Assembly: GCA_026873275.1 (NCBI GenBank)
Contig: JANTUC010000015.1
Span: 372,001-436,000 of the forward strand
DNA length: 64,000 bases
Direction: 5' to 3'
From: Pseudopithomyces maydicus
Taxonomy: Eukaryota; Ascomycota; Dothideomycetes; Pleosporales; Didymosphaeriaceae
Part shown: positions 24,634-34,694 of the stretch, one piece after another
How the letters are laid out: each line of letters starts with the position of its first letter
Numbering within the stretch: position 1 is the stretch's first letter
The notes under the pieces: model-generated
What the model saw: the letters and a program-made list of their open reading frames with translations, nothing else
Told to the model about the DNA's origin: nothing
The model's database searches: none
Position numbers and translations under genes: made by a program

Positions 24634-25398
24634 GTAATGTGTAGGATGATCAGCCCTTGTTTCCAAAGCACTTTTACAACCGAACATAATTGTATAATTT
24701 CTCCAGCGCTAGCTCGTTGTATGTCGTAGCTGCGATAAGAGAATGCATGGATGGAACCCAACTAGGAGGGAGGGGGCGGAGAGCAGTGGAATCACGACTA
24801 TTATACCTGTGCATGTGTGGGGTGGAAAAGCGGCAATCTTTTAGATGTTATTAGGGGTATTGCCTGGCACAGAGTTGGAAACCAAAAGAGCATGAAATGA
24901 GGATTTTTGGACATGTCTACAGCTGGTGTGCTGGACCATACCTTACAAGTCGTGCTCAAAAACATGCAGTATCTTGTAATGCAATCTTTCAACATGCTGG
25001 TGGCTTTCAATAAACTTCTGATTACCTAGGTATGAATACCGTTATCATAGCTATTCCGGTTCTGAATAAAATACTATATTCGACATGGTTTTACATGCAC
25101 GAAATAGTACAACATCAGTGGCTGCGAACGCGTATATAAGACTTTTTTCGTCACCTCAGGTATCCTAAATCGTGTTGATATATTCTTGTAATAAACGGAT
25201 TGTAGGCACACTATAGGGAGCCTTTCGAACGCAGCGCTCTTCATACATGATGTTTAATCGATACCTTATAGTGGTTTTTGCAAAAATCTCGCCAAATTCG
25301 CACGCCACTTGGGCGCGCAGGCCATCCCACACCACGATATGGCAAGACAAAAAAGATCTGAGCACTCCAGCAGGTGAAGATATTCGCAAAAAGAATAT
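24634..25398. other. Intergenic, AT-rich
   Basis: 3' flank of the aldo-keto reductase and flank of the tRNA gene. Nothing else recognised. Confidence 0.5.
25388..25392 (-). terminator. Pol III terminator of tRNA-Leu
   Basis: Five Ts on the minus strand, 6 bases beyond the discriminator base of the tRNA. Confidence 0.7.
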
Positions 25399-25499
25399 TG
25401 ATGAGAGTGGGACTCGAACCCACGCCAATAAATTGACCAGCAAGTTGTTGCAATTGCAAGTTCCTGAAGCTGGCGCCTTAACCACTCGGCCATCTCACC
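25399..25499 (-). tRNA. tRNA-Leu (anticodon CAG) with a 20-nt intron
   Basis: The minus strand starts GGTGAGATGGCCGAGTGG and folds as a class II tRNA. The acceptor stem GGTGAGA/TCTCATC has one G-U, with discriminator A. A box A-like D-arm follows, then the anticodon stem CCAGC/GCTGG. The long variable arm is CAAT/ATTG, and the T-arm GTGGG-TTCGAGT-CCCAC includes box B. The anticodon CAG is at 25466-25464, preceded by T33. The intron (25462-25443) lies after position 37, the canonical site for the tRNA splicing endonuclease. Decodes CUG as Leu. The long variable arm and A73 agree with leucine identity. Confidence 0.95.
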
Positions 25500-26898
25500 T
25501 GTTATTTGATGGAGGTAAGACCGGTTTACAAATATATATAGACTGTATCACAGCAAGCTCGAAGAGTGTTCCAACTCGAACCAGGCTTTTCATTTAGTTC
25601 GATGTTGAGCTTTAGGGGTGGGCTCGGCCCCACATAGGTCCCACCAATACTAAACGTAGCGAAAATCCCTGCATAGCGGGGTATCTGTCTCGATCTCACA
25701 GCCTGGAGCGAATACGTCGGCAGGATAAGATGGTGTTATATTTTTATCAGTTTACGCATCGTATGAAGTGCATGGTAGGATGGTAATTCTGAGGTTATGT
25801 GTTTTGTAACATATAGCCATAGAAACATTGAACAATATAGGCTTGCAAAAATAATATTCGGATGTCTTAGACGTTTTCTTAAACGAGGAAAAAATTGGGA
25901 TCAGGAACCGCAATTATTTGCAGCGCTGTGAATACGTTCGCGCTGATTATAAGATGAAATTCAATTTTATCTGCAGATATTGAGATGGCAGCTTATCCAA
26001 TCTAGATGGATCGGTGTCTTGTCTTTGTTCTTCTTTTCGAAAAGCCAGTTATATTCTGAATCTTAGAACCTAGATTCCCTCAAATAATTCGTCTGACTAA
26101 ACCAGGGTTCTAGATGTCGACCCTCGATCTCAAGGGAAACGGAGGCTGGTAGGTTGGACCATGGTCTTCAATTAATGTCGTAAGGACCTGTACTACCTGA
26201 TGCACATTCTTAGCGATGAATGAAGGATCGTATTAATTCCATCAGACCTGTTAAAGACGGGAAGGCTCTTACACTAACTACGATACTGCAATTTTCAGAA
26301 TCATGGATCTAATGAGGATAGCAGTAGTGTTCACCGATCAACCCGAACCGTATCTAACCAGTACAGATGCGTCTACGTGCAAGATTACAACCCTTTCCCG
26401 AGCTTCGATAGCTCTGTCACGTGGAAATGGAATTCGAGACCCACACCGAGGCGAAAGAGTATCTAACAAATTTCATCACTGTACAGATCTGGCTCAAAAA
26501 TATGGGGTGAGTCAGGATATCGAGATCTGGTTCTGCGACGTGCCGCTGGCACGAGATACCGCTAGCCGATGAGCCACTACGCGACTGCCAACCTCGCCAG
26601 TTCGACGCGACCTCTCTGCACCACAGCATAGTGTATCTACGCGCCTTCTCTACGTACCTTCTCTACGCACCCTTGCGACGCGTTTTAATCGAAGCGCAGA
26701 TGAAAATAGTAAATAGATAAAAGAAAATGTTCTCCCGCTTGCAGATGCGATGCGGGAAGCTACATCTATCTTGCCAGCCTTCCTACCTCCCTTCGAGGTG
26801 GCTACGTAGAGGCAGTCGCCAGCCGTTTTCGTCTTCTCCAACCTCAGCGCAGGACAGCTCGATGGAGCATTCTGGAATAAATACAATGGGTAAGTCTC
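25500..26898. other. Intergenic, AT-rich; tRNA-like box remnants
   Basis: No gene supported. Around 26520-26600 (minus) a TGGCTCA..CGGCTAG box A-like stretch is followed about 45 nt later by a degraded box B-like GATCTCGATATCC. No acceptor stem pairs, so it is at most a tRNA-derived remnant. Confidence 0.35.
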
Positions 26899-28647
26899 AT
26901 GGGTTCCAAAGTATCAGGCTCCTCTGATTGCCTTCGAGATGATGCTGCAGATGAAGACATGTACAATTACAAAGCTCTACGCTGGCTTTGGAACGAGCCG
27001 GAGCAGCTTCAGCGCCGCTATTTAAGATTCAATTTAATGGCACTAATCCAAGCCGTCGAAGATGTGGCAGGCCCTGGAGCGAGCTGTATAGAGGTCACAA
27101 AGCTACCCGAAGGAAACTTCAACAAAGCTTTCCTAGTGACAATGCAAGACCAACGTCAACTTGTAGCTCGGCTCCCAAATCCTAATGCAGGCCGTCCTCA
27201 CTACACTACTGCATCGGAGGTGGCCACCATGGACTATGTACCTGCCCTTTCTTATCAAACATTGAATCAGAGCGCGATAGCTGATGCAATGTATAGGTTC
27301 GAAGCCGCCTGCAAATCCCCACCCCGAAAGTGATTTCATACAACACACAACCGAGTGATAACAGTGTCGGGACCGAGTACATAATTATGGAAAAGTGCCC
27401 TGGCGTTGAACTTAGTCGTCTATGGAATGACATGTCAGGGAAACAAAAGATTGACATCGTAAGACAACTGGCAATCTTCTCGGCGCGAATGTCAAAGGCG
27501 CGCTTCCCCTACTATGGCTCGCTTTACTATAGAAGAGATATTCCAGCTATCAAGGGTACTGAAATAGACGACACCTTTAGTGTTGGTCCAACTACTAGCC
27601 GCACATGGTTTGACGATAAGAGAGGAGAAGTCGATGTTTGTCGCGGCCCATGTAAGATCCCAATTTATAAGGCCAGTAGTGGAAGAGCCAAGCTAATTGT
27701 TGATAGGGTCATCAGCAGAAGATGTCTTGAACGCTATTGTGAAGCGAGAAATCGCGTGCCTCGATACTTTCGCTGAGTTTCCACGGTACCGCCAGCAAGG
27801 TATATTTAACGGCCCAGGAGGGTTTCGCCCGTCAAAAGACTCCAAAATGGCCGCCATTCGAGACTATAGCCGTGTACTACAAGCTATCATCCCGAAGGAA
27901 GATGCACACGTTGCCTCTATACTTTGGCACAACGACCTGCATTCTGGCAACATTTTTGTCAAAGAGGATAACCCTACAGAAATAACGGGTATTATCGATT
28001 GGCAAGGTGTGCATCTGAGTCCAGCCTTTCTCCATGTTCACTATCCATCCTTGATTGAATATGAAGGAGAGGTATTAGATGGCTTTGAGGAACCTCAATT
28101 ACCAGCTAATTTCGCAGAGTTGGATCCGGTCGCCAAAGGAAAAGCACGATCACTACACACAGCGCAATCTATATGGGTACTGTATCAGATATATGTTCAT
28201 GAGCAAGCCCCAGAGATACTTCGCACGATCCGATACCACGACACAATCACCTGTCAAATCATGAATTTGATAGGATCGATATTCGACGATGGGGAAGCAT
28301 ATGTCCAGCATTTGCTGTCCCAGCTCGCCCAACCCGAGGTGTGGAGCACTGCTGTTAAAACTAACGAAAAGACAGCTGCCGAGGTGCCTTGCCCGCTTGA
28401 ATATTCAGATGAAGAGCTTTTGAAACAAAAAGACGATTTAGCTAAATGGGAGAGGAGCATCGAACTGAAGTCGCGTATAATCGATGAGATCGGTGCATAC
28501 ACTGGCTGGGATGGCGCTGTTTCGCCGGACAAATACAGCGCAATGTCCGAGAAACTAGAAGAAGCCAAGCAGCGGTTCCTGGACACTGAATCCAAGACCC
28601 AGGAAGAGCGAGAACAATGGACAAGAGCCTGGCCATTCCAAGGGTGA
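26899..28647 (+). CDS. AIM9/APH-like phosphotransferase-fold protein
   Basis: Three exons: 26899-27237, 27297-27651, 27707-28647 (544 aa). Splicing restores the family reading VRSRLQIPTPKVISY and RGPW-SSAEDVL across the two junctions. The aminoglycoside-phosphotransferase/choline-kinase fold is seen in the N-lobe (EGNFNKAFLVTMQDQRQLVARL), the hinge TEYIIMEKCPGVELSRLW, the catalytic loop WHNDLHSGN (about residues 305-312) and the metal-binding IIDWQG (about 328). Fungi have expanded this family, including yeast AIM9, a mitochondrial protein of unknown reaction. Neither substrate nor localisation is certain. The C-terminal 100 residues are acidic and helical. The start is the first ATG giving an open frame; an upstream ATG at 26887 with a very short intron is possible. 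Confidence 0.88.
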
Positions 28648-28944
28648 TCACCATCACGGTGCCTATAGTTTTCGCACGACCAATACGATACTTCCACACA
28701 AGTAAGGCAGACATCACGCACAAGATCACGAGCAACGCACTGAAAACCATCAAAAACACAAAAGGACAATTGGGGTATCAAAACTATGTGCGAGGGTAAA
28801 TTTGAACATGAAAACTACCAGAATCTTGTACATGTTCGGGCAAAAAGGGGTAGGTGGCCTAGCTGAGCGACTTGCCACCACACCTGACCGACTGCATATA
28901 TGTTTCCTGACGCGAACAAGGCGTCGTTGCGTCGTGCGTTGCGC

Positions 28945-29914
28945 TTAGTGCTCGAGGAGCACGGGCGACCTCTTCTTTGCCTTTTGGGTGGCCTCGGGAG
29001 CGGTCGTGTTGGCTGCTGCGGCTGCTGTGGAGGTGGCGGAGGCGGAGGCTGTGGAGGTAGCTTCTGCTGCGGCGGCAGAGGTAGCGGCAGAAGAGGCAGC
29101 AGAAGAGGCAGCAGAAGAGGCAGCAGAGGTAGCAGCAGAAGAGGCAGCCGATGAAGCAGCCGATGAAGCAGCAGAAGCAGCAGACGAAGCCGCAGGAGCA
29201 GCAGGAGCAGCAGCCGGCGGTGCACCAGGGGGACCACCGCCAGCAGCCTGCGGAGGCGCCGGTACAAAGCTATAACATGGTCAGTGAAAGTCCAACCACC
29301 ATCAATCAACGTATCAACTTACGCAGCATTAGCAAGCTGAATGCTACTCGTCGTCCCGCCCGCAATCGCCGTCCCATCCACCGACTTTTGCGTCCCCTGC
29401 GCGGCCTTCACAAAGTCCAGCACCTGCTGGGGACCAGTCGGGTTGATAATCATGACCTGCCCCTCCTGGCAATGCGGGCCGGTCGAGCAGAACATGAAGA
29501 TGGGGTCGGTGCCCGAGACCACCATGCTGAAGGTGCCCACGTCGGTCTGGCCGTCCTTGAACGGGATGTGCCCGCTGTTGATGCCGCCGTTCAGCGGCGT
29601 GCAGGGGGCTTCCAGCGTGCTCTGGGTGGCGGTGTGGTTGCCGTTGCTGAACTGGAACTGCACGATGTCGCCGACGGCTGCGGTGATGGAGTTGGGGTTG
29701 AAGGTGTCTTGCGGGCCGCCGACGACGACGGGGATCACCTTGGACTGTCTGGCTTTGAGGTTGGCTATGTGGATTGTTAGTGACTGGTGCGTCTAGTGGT
29801 GACATTCACGTGGTCTGGCGTACCTCGCAGGCCAGACGTGCCCAGCATGGCAGGCTTCATGGGAACGGCGCTGACGGTCGCAGCCAACAAGATGGAGCCC
29901 ACGATTAGCTTCAT
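28945..29914 (-). CDS. Secreted cupredoxin with Ala/Ser/Thr-rich tail
   Basis: Three exons: 29914-29824, 29764-29323, 29269-28945 (285 aa). Signal peptide MKLIVGSILLAATVSAVP. The cupredoxin domain (about 40-150) carries NGNHTATQ (first His ligand) and FMFCSTGPHCQEGQVM (Cys, His and a Met/Gln axial position), the blue-copper pattern of fungal extracellular serine-rich proteins. After a Gly/Pro-rich hinge comes a tail of about 70 residues made almost only of A-A-S-S/T repeats, encoded by a GCT/TCT-type trinucleotide array (28990-29220). It ends in a basic KAKKRSPVLLEH with no hydrophobic GPI signal, so it is probably secreted or wall-associated by the tail (likely O-mannosylated). Redox role inferred from the fold only. 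Confidence 0.88.
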
Positions 29915-31266
29915 GATTGCAATATTATCCCTTTTTTTGCACTTTCTTTACGTATGGGCTAAATGGAAAAGACAGGTACCGCTCAACGGCAACGAGTTAA
30001 AAAAATGTAGTATTGAAAAAAGCTGTTCTACAGCTGGGTCGACTCGAAAAGAAGCTAGGGAACGACGGAAGGAGAGGGCGAGGGAGTGACGGAGCAGCGG
30101 TGGTGGATCTTCAGCACCATTGTATATACTGCGGAAGGTGGAGCAATCTCAAGTCTCGGGCTCCGCGGCACCCAACATGGCAATCCTACGAAAGCGACAA
30201 GAACCAAGATGGGCGCATGAAACTTGGGTCAAGGACTTGTTAGGGCTGTTCGTAGGGGCGGAAACGCGCGGTAGGGCTGGCTAAACTACTCCGGGTGGAG
30301 CAAGCTGTCAGACCTCAAGTGTCAAAACGTCGCATGTTGCACAAAAGGGGAAGGTTGTTTATTGGAGCCTCGGCGCCTGTACCGAATCAGGTGATGCGGT
30401 TGAGCGTACGTATAGCGCCGTTTGAGGTCGTCGAAGAATGGTGGGCCTGCATGGCGCGCGGGCAGAGACGGTACTAGCATTCGCTGTGTTGCTGCGCTGC
30501 TGGGCTCGCATCAACTGCCGAGTGCGTGATTGCTGTTTGGAAACCTTGCGTGCCTGAAAACAACAGCTTGGAAGGATTAGTGTCTTGCGATAGATGCCGA
30601 TATGCCGTCTGGCTGACTGCTAACGTCCCGCAGCCACGATAACGACATGTGGGACAAGACGTCGGGTGTGAATGCACGCCGACAACGTGCACATCAGCAT
30701 CCAGTCCGTCGATAGGCTGCTCGTACAGTAACATGTACAGTACACAGAGCAGATTTCTCCAAGAAGAAGAAACTCGATTGATAATGGCCGGATTTAAGAC
30801 GCGTCACGCGATATTATATTGACAGCGTTTCGAGCGGAAACGCTGGCGTGCCTGAGGCGAACGCAAGGCGGGAACCTGCGACAACCCCGATCAAGCTAGC
30901 GGCCGGTGAAACAAGAGAGGCTTTGACATTCACGCGCGCAGTTACACAGCGCATCATTTTCGCGTACATGATTCCTACATATCTCCACTCTGCTCACCGA
31001 CCCGCTGGCCACGGACCACTCAACAAGCGCGCTGCTCCGCCATGCGTCTTTCTCGCCTACCTACATACTTATACGAGTTCTTCAGACGCCATGCTTGCGC
31101 ATTCACTGTGTAACAGTCTTGCATCAGTTGTATGTAGACGGCGACTTGAAGCACGTGAGATGTTTAGATGGTAAACGAAGTCAGTGAGCAGGGGCCAGGA
31201 CGGAAAGCTGAGGCCTTACCCGCCCTCCTTGACAGCATCTGGTCAATGTCACGTTTGCAAAAATTA

Positions 31267-31284
31267 AAAAAAAAAAAAAAAAAA
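31267..31284 (+). repeat. A18 homopolymer
   Basis: Eighteen consecutive A residues, preceded by AAAATT. It could be the tail of an old retrotransposed sequence, but no element is recognisable upstream. Confidence 0.8.
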
Positions 31285-31804
31285 TCAATCGAAATCACCA
31301 TCTCACGAAATACGCATACGAAGTCACAGACCAGGATCCTCAAGCCAAGCCCTGAACTGCCGGTTCGCTTCTAGAGCCATGACATCTCCCCGCTGACCTC
31401 CATTGGCGCGTGGAGTCCTCGAGGAACCCCTTTCCGGACGAACGCCACCTAAACATCTAGACCACAGTCCCGTTTCTTCGCCATCACTTTCCGAATGGTC
31501 ATGCTGACGCTGGGAGATGTTGGTGTGTGCGAGGAGCTGGCACACACGTTTGTAGATCTGACATATGCATGTGTACATGTGTACTGTGGATTCCACTTTC
31601 CTGATCTAGATAGGCCTATTGCGTGCAAAGTTTTCCTAGGTAATAAGTACCTCATCCAGGCGAGCGTCGCTTGGAGCGAGGTCAAGACGCGGACTGGAGA
31701 TCGCTCCAGCCTAAATCTCCCATTATTATCGCTTTTAGGAAATACATAGTATAGTCTAGTCCGCCGCTCGTTAGACAGCTGTCATTCTGCACGGCCCTGG
31801 TCCC

Positions 31805-31823
31805 TACATACATACATACATAC
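31805..31823 (+). repeat. (CATA)n microsatellite
   Basis: About five tandem TACA/CATA units. Confidence 0.8.
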
Positions 31824-32411
31824 GATGCTCGCATTGTAGTGCTGCGTATGTTCGCGATGCGTCTCGTCGGGCGGACTTGAATCCGCACCACGCCGCTGCT
31901 ATCATTCATCCTTTCGGGACGAGAAGGATCGTTACACAGCGCAGGTCCCATATTAACGATACGCGCGGGTAATTTACACGCTGGCAAGCGACTCCAGTGC
32001 CGCTCGCTGGAGGATGGACGTCACGTCCTCCCGCGGCGCCAAACCCTGCGCGGGGAGGGAACTTGACTCGGGGGAGCGAGTTCCTGATCAGGAGCCCACA
32101 CGCACCCCCATTGATTGCCCGTGGCGCAGGTGGCGTCTTCGACCGCTCCTGCGAATGGTGGAGTGTGAGCGCAATCACCGGGCGTTTGCGCCTCTAGCTG
32201 CTGTTATAATTCACATATTACATGGGTGGTGCTCCTGGTTTACTTGGTTTACTTGTGTACATACGTGCTAACCGAGTCTATGTGCGAACCAACGGTTCGT
32301 TTGCGGGCTGTTATATAAACACTGATCTGCATCGGCGACCAGCTTTTCTGGCTCGCCACTTCCAGTTTTAGCTTGGCGAACTGTCAGGGCTCCTCTCGGT
32401 ATTAGACTGAC

Positions 32412-32419
32412 TATATATA
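32412..32419 (+). promoter_or_regulatory. TATA-like element of the secreted-orphan gene
   Basis: TATATATA 34 bp before the ATG at 32453. Its position is unusually close, so transcription would start only a few bases upstream of the start codon or the true TATA lies elsewhere. Confidence 0.3.
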
Positions 32420-32452
32420 CATTTAATATCTAGTCCACAGTTCAGCACCATA

Positions 32453-33251
32453 ATGGCCGCCACTTCGTTCCTCGGTCGCCTTGTTGCGGCTTTGGCCCTC
32501 ATTTCGTCCACGACTGCGCTTCCTTACGGGGAACCAGAGACTGAGACACAGTGCGGTCCAGCATGTAAGTCTTTCCATAATTGCGTCCCCCAGCATGATA
32601 TCTAACGTGGTTGCTCTAGACGTCAAGGTGCGCGACCCGCCCACCTTTCCCAATGGCACTACGCCCATAGGCTGGACGCCTCCGCCATCCGGCTGGATTT
32701 TCAAGCCCTGGAACCAAGTCATCACCTCCAACGCCCAGACCGCCTTCTTGCGTAACTTCCAATGGGATCCCACGCCTATAAATCCCATCGATCCTCAGGG
32801 CACCATCAACGACCTTTCCACGTTCCAACTCCCCAACAATGATACTGTTTTCACGTCCTACGGCGTCACGACCCCAAACCCGAATTACGTTGCTGTCATG
32901 GATTTCCGCGGCACCGGCATCCTCGAGAACGCTACCAGCCAATACAGTTGGCTAGGCTGGGGCTGCGACGGGAACAAGAACGCGTACTACCTCACGTACG
33001 CGACGGCGGCCGAGGCGAGCGGGACGCCTTCAGGCATCGATTTCATGAGCGTTGTGGATACAGGCCTGGACGAGGAGACGAAGAATGCTGTCGTGGCAGC
33101 GCTCAAGCAGTCGAAGAACGAGGAGATCCGCAAGATTGCGGATTCGTTTCTCCCCAACGTCCAGGATGGCGGACGGCGTGATAAAGGCCGTATTACCGAG
33201 TGCGACGACAAGTGCAAGACTAACGAGGATCTGATCGGTATCATCGGCTAG
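32453..33251 (+). CDS. Secreted protein of unknown function
   Basis: Two exons: 32453-32564 and 32620-33251 (247 aa). The intron begins GTAAGT and contains a CTAAC branch site. Signal peptide about MAATSFLGRLVAALALISST cleaved before LPYGEPE. The mature protein is about 225 residues with few Cys (CGP near the N-terminus, GWGCDGNK, and CDDKCK near the end). It has several Asn-X-Ser/Thr sites, a Trp/Pro-rich first third (GWTPPPSGWIFKPW) and a helical, charged C-terminal third. The middle (YVAVMDFRGTGILENATSQY then SWLGWGCDGNKNAYYLTYAT) looks like a compact beta domain. I do not recognise the family. An extracellular or effector-like role is possible but unproven. Confidence 0.85.
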
Positions 33252-33514
33252 GTTGGGGATGGTATTTCGAGCTAGGACGGTGGTGACATGAATAATGTTT
33301 ATTACAATTGGGCGGTGGTCCTAAGATTGGACTTTGTTAGCATTTCGTCGGCCGTCTACAAGATACCCCTCAAATAATTATGCACATTGCCAAAGAAAGA
33401 TCACACACCTTGTTATAACTTTTGTTTTGCTTTGTTTTGTCCTATGCGATCGTGAATACACAGTCTAGCGACTGCGGTGGGGTATATCATAGCGGCCTTT
33501 TGTGTGACACATGC

Positions 33515-34314
33515 TCATTGCGAGAACCTCTTGCCGTACTCTTTCACCACACCATCTAGTATCTCGCGCATCCTCTTGCACCCATCAATTCCGACTGCCA
33601 GCATGCTTTCCACCCGCTCCATGCGCACACGAGTTTCCATCATCAAGACTGAAACACGGTCGCTCCTGCCTAATGTGCCTACGGTCAAGAAAGGCAGCTC
33701 TTGCTCCTCCATGTTGTTCAGATCGAGCAGCGGATCTGAGTTGTCTGACTCGGCAGATGTTGCCGACGAGGCAGCTGTGCATGCCACCAGGTAGTCGGTC
33801 ATGGGGACACCGGCGTCAATCAAGGCGAGAGTAGCCGCATTGATACAAGCCGCAAGCAGAGATCCATCTTGCGACAGGATGTGTATGTTGAGCGTTATCG
33901 TGGAGTGCGGGTAAAGGTGTGTTAGGAGCAGTGATGCGTATGCGGTCTCGAGAGTATGCTGCATCTCTGATGTTCGCCTTCACAGCATGTCAGCATTGCT
34001 TCCTCCTTGCAGAAACCCGAAATTTCTTACTTATCATTCTTCCTCCTGCGCCTATCAATGCCGCTGAACCCTGCAAATCCAATCTCGACCTCTACCTTTG
34101 CCTCGCTGTCTTTTCCTCCCCGCTGCCCTGCCTGACGACCCTCTGCTGGTCCAGTGACTGTGCAGAGAACCTTGGTGTTGCCCATTTCAAGGTAGGAAGA
34201 GCCATCGGCGGCGGCTTGGGTGCTGATTTGCGCGTGTATATTTCGGAGCTCATTCCAACGGCGGCCGTCGAGGCGGAGAAGTGCCAGGGAGTATGTGGAT
34301 GTATCGAGGGGCAT
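33515..34314 (-). CDS. SKI6: Exosome complex subunit RRP41 (SKI6), RNase PH family
   Basis: Two exons: 34314-34031 and 33977-33515 (248 aa; yeast Rrp41 is about the same length). RRP41 is one of six RNase PH-like ring subunits of the nuclear and cytoplasmic RNA exosome, which threads RNA to Rrp44. Visible: the opening LLRLDGRRWNELRNIHAQIS, the beta-hairpin GSSYLEMGNTKVLCTVTGP, and HSTITLNIHILSQDGSLLA followed by INAATLALIDAGVPMTD. The intron ends at GAAG, which joins Lys to RTSEMQHTLE as in other fungal homologues. The phosphorolytic residues are not expected to be active in eukaryotes. It shares a 380-bp divergent promoter with the helicase gene. Confidence 0.95.
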
Positions 34315-34694
34315 TTTCGCAACCCTTGTGCTATTATTGCGTTTTAAAAAGCAAGCCCGGAATGGTCTCTTTCTTCGTAAGAGTCGAAGCTGGAATGGAC
34401 GGGATGCAATGACGCTGAATTGTCTCCGCAACGTGAATTCGATATTTCGACATGGTCATAGCTCGAGTAGCAGGGGTGTTTCTTGGCACCCCGCGATGCA
34501 CGTGATGACGCGATCTCCACCTGTGAGCGCGACTGAACCTCCATTCACTGACTTATTATCACGCGACTTGCCTTTGTCATCTATCCCGAACCACTCGCAA
34601 TGCTCACCCGTCAAAACCAATACTTCCACCGCCCCCTTCTTCCGCGATAGAGCAGAACGTCATAACTTCACCACGCCACGGCCTGTCCAGCCAC

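Larger units (their letters stand above)
29915..32452. other. Intergenic, about 2.5 kb
   Basis: Promoters of the divergent cupredoxin and secreted-orphan genes plus unexplained DNA. Contains an A18 run, a short (CATA)n tract and a 7-bp inverted repeat (31862-31924) enclosing a T-arm-like segment. No protein gene supported. Confidence 0.5.

Noticed and set aside
26520..26610. tRNA-like box A and box B spacing on the minus strand
   Set aside because: No acceptor stem and a degraded box B; kept only as a remark in the intergenic entry.
28988..29275. Ala/Glu/Val-rich open frame on the plus strand
   Set aside because: It is the antisense of the trinucleotide array encoding the cupredoxin tail; repeats keep all frames open.
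31267..31284. A18 run as evidence of a retrotransposon tail
   Set aside because: No element body or target duplication is visible next to it.
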